6,813 nt of DNA from Candidatus Krumholzibacteriia bacterium (lineage in GTDB: Bacteria; Krumholzibacteriota; Krumholzibacteriia; LZORAL124-64-63). Location of the stretch: positions 3,853-10,665 of the forward strand of contig JAOZJV010000068.1 in the NCBI GenBank assembly GCA_029935695.1. Direction: 5' to 3'. Shown here one piece after another: positions 6,396 to 6,813 of the stretch; positions within the stretch are counted from its first letter, which is position 1; every line of letters starts with the position of its first letter. The notes under the pieces were generated by a model. It was not told the origin of the DNA, did not search any database, and saw only the letters and a program-made list of their open reading frames with translations. The position numbers and the translations under genes were made by a program.

Positions 6396-6813
6396 GTGGC
6401 AAACAAGATGGATTTCCTGGCAATCGATGATCACAGTTATGCGGACCTGAGGGCCATCCTCGATTTGGCCAAGGCCCAGAAGCCCCTGGCACGCGACCAC
6501 AAGCTGCCCCACACCCTGACCAACCATGTGCTGGCCTGTGTTTTCGCCAAGCCCAGCCTGCGCACCCGGGTCAGTTTTGAAGTGGCCATGCGCCAGCTTG
6601 GTGGCGAATCCCTCTTTATCACCGACAAGGAAATCGGCATGGGCACCAGGGAAAACGTGTACGACGTGGCCCAGGTCATGAGCCGTTTTGCCGATGCCAT
6701 CATGATTCGCTGGTTTGACGACAACGAAGTTCAGCAACTGGCCAAACACGCCAGTGTTCCCGTGATCAACGGTCTGACCGATCTGACGCATCCCTGCCAG
6801 GTGATGGCTGACA
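6396..6813 (+). CDS. argF: Ornithine carbamoyltransferase, N-terminal part; 3' end outside window
   Basis: Transfers the carbamoyl group from carbamoyl phosphate to ornithine to give citrulline in arginine synthesis; cytoplasmic, usually a trimer. The frame covers 139 residues, about 45 per cent of the usual 300-330, and continues past the window. It contains the carbamoyl-phosphate-binding domain. The phosphate-binding loop is SLRTR at 54-58, within FAKPSLRTRVSFEVA. GTRENVYDVAQVMSRF is a family block at 83-98, and NGLTDLTHPCQ ends with HPCQ at 132-135. HPCQ favours ornithine over aspartate carbamoyltransferase, which usually has HPTQ. The common S-T-R-T-R loop has leucine in its second position here, a variant I recall from other ornithine enzymes such as Thermus. 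The ornithine-binding motifs (DxxxSMG, HCLP) lie outside the window, so an N-acylornithine-using relative cannot be fully excluded. The start is GTG with a strong ribosome site. Confidence 0.9.
   Translation, partial: MANKMDFLAIDDHSYADLRAILDLAKAQKPLARDHKLPHTLTNHVLACVFAKPSLRTRVSFEVAMRQLGGESLFITDKEIGMGTRENVYDVAQVMSRFADAIMIRWFDDNEVQQLAKHASVPVINGLTDLTHPCQVMAD

Noticed and set aside
1..6813. tRNA, rRNA, CRISPR, insertion sequence or prophage signals
   Set aside because: Nearly all bases are coding, the gaps are 75 bases or shorter, and no spaced direct repeats, transposase or RNA gene was seen. XerC sits in its conserved housekeeping position and is not an integrase marker.

Overview
This window is an ordinary, conserved housekeeping block, read entirely on the + strand, from a moderately GC-rich bacterium. 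It holds the 3' two-thirds of topA, then complete trmFO, xerC, hslV and hslU, and the 5' part of an ornithine carbamoyltransferase gene (argF). The order topA-trmFO-xerC-hslV-hslU is well known from Firmicutes, where codY usually follows; here an arginine gene follows instead. TrmFO (the folate/FAD type of tRNA m5U54 methyltransferase) points away from Gammaproteobacteria, which use TrmA. The cysteine-free TopA with C-terminal repeats and a lysine tail, plus the missing codY, points away from a typical Firmicute. A deltaproteobacterial-like or FCB/Gemmatimonadota-like lineage is plausible, but the window alone cannot settle it.

Layout: topA (1-2055, 5' end outside the window) overlaps trmFO (2052-3392) by four bases (ATGA). 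A 43-base gap leads to xerC (3436-4401). A 15-base gap with a good Shine-Dalgarno leads to hslV (4417-4968), which overlaps hslU (4965-6320) by another ATGA. A 75-base gap (6321-6395) separates hslU from argF, which starts with GTG at 6396 and runs off the window. I found no terminator in any gap. The first five genes therefore look like one transcription unit, and argF is either its continuation or has its own weak promoter in the 75-base gap.

How the genes work together: TopA relaxes negative supercoils. XerC resolves chromosome dimers together with XerD. TrmFO modifies the tRNA T-loop. HslV and HslU form one ATP-dependent protease. ArgF makes citrulline for arginine synthesis. Only HslV and HslU are direct partners; the rest are neighbours by conserved order. 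All visible catalytic residues are intact and I saw no frameshift, mobile element, RNA gene or CRISPR array. No new system was found. The points worth a second look are modest: the zinc-finger-free, lysine-tailed TopA with a DNA-level tandem repeat, the hslU-argF junction, and a few substitutions next to conserved motifs.
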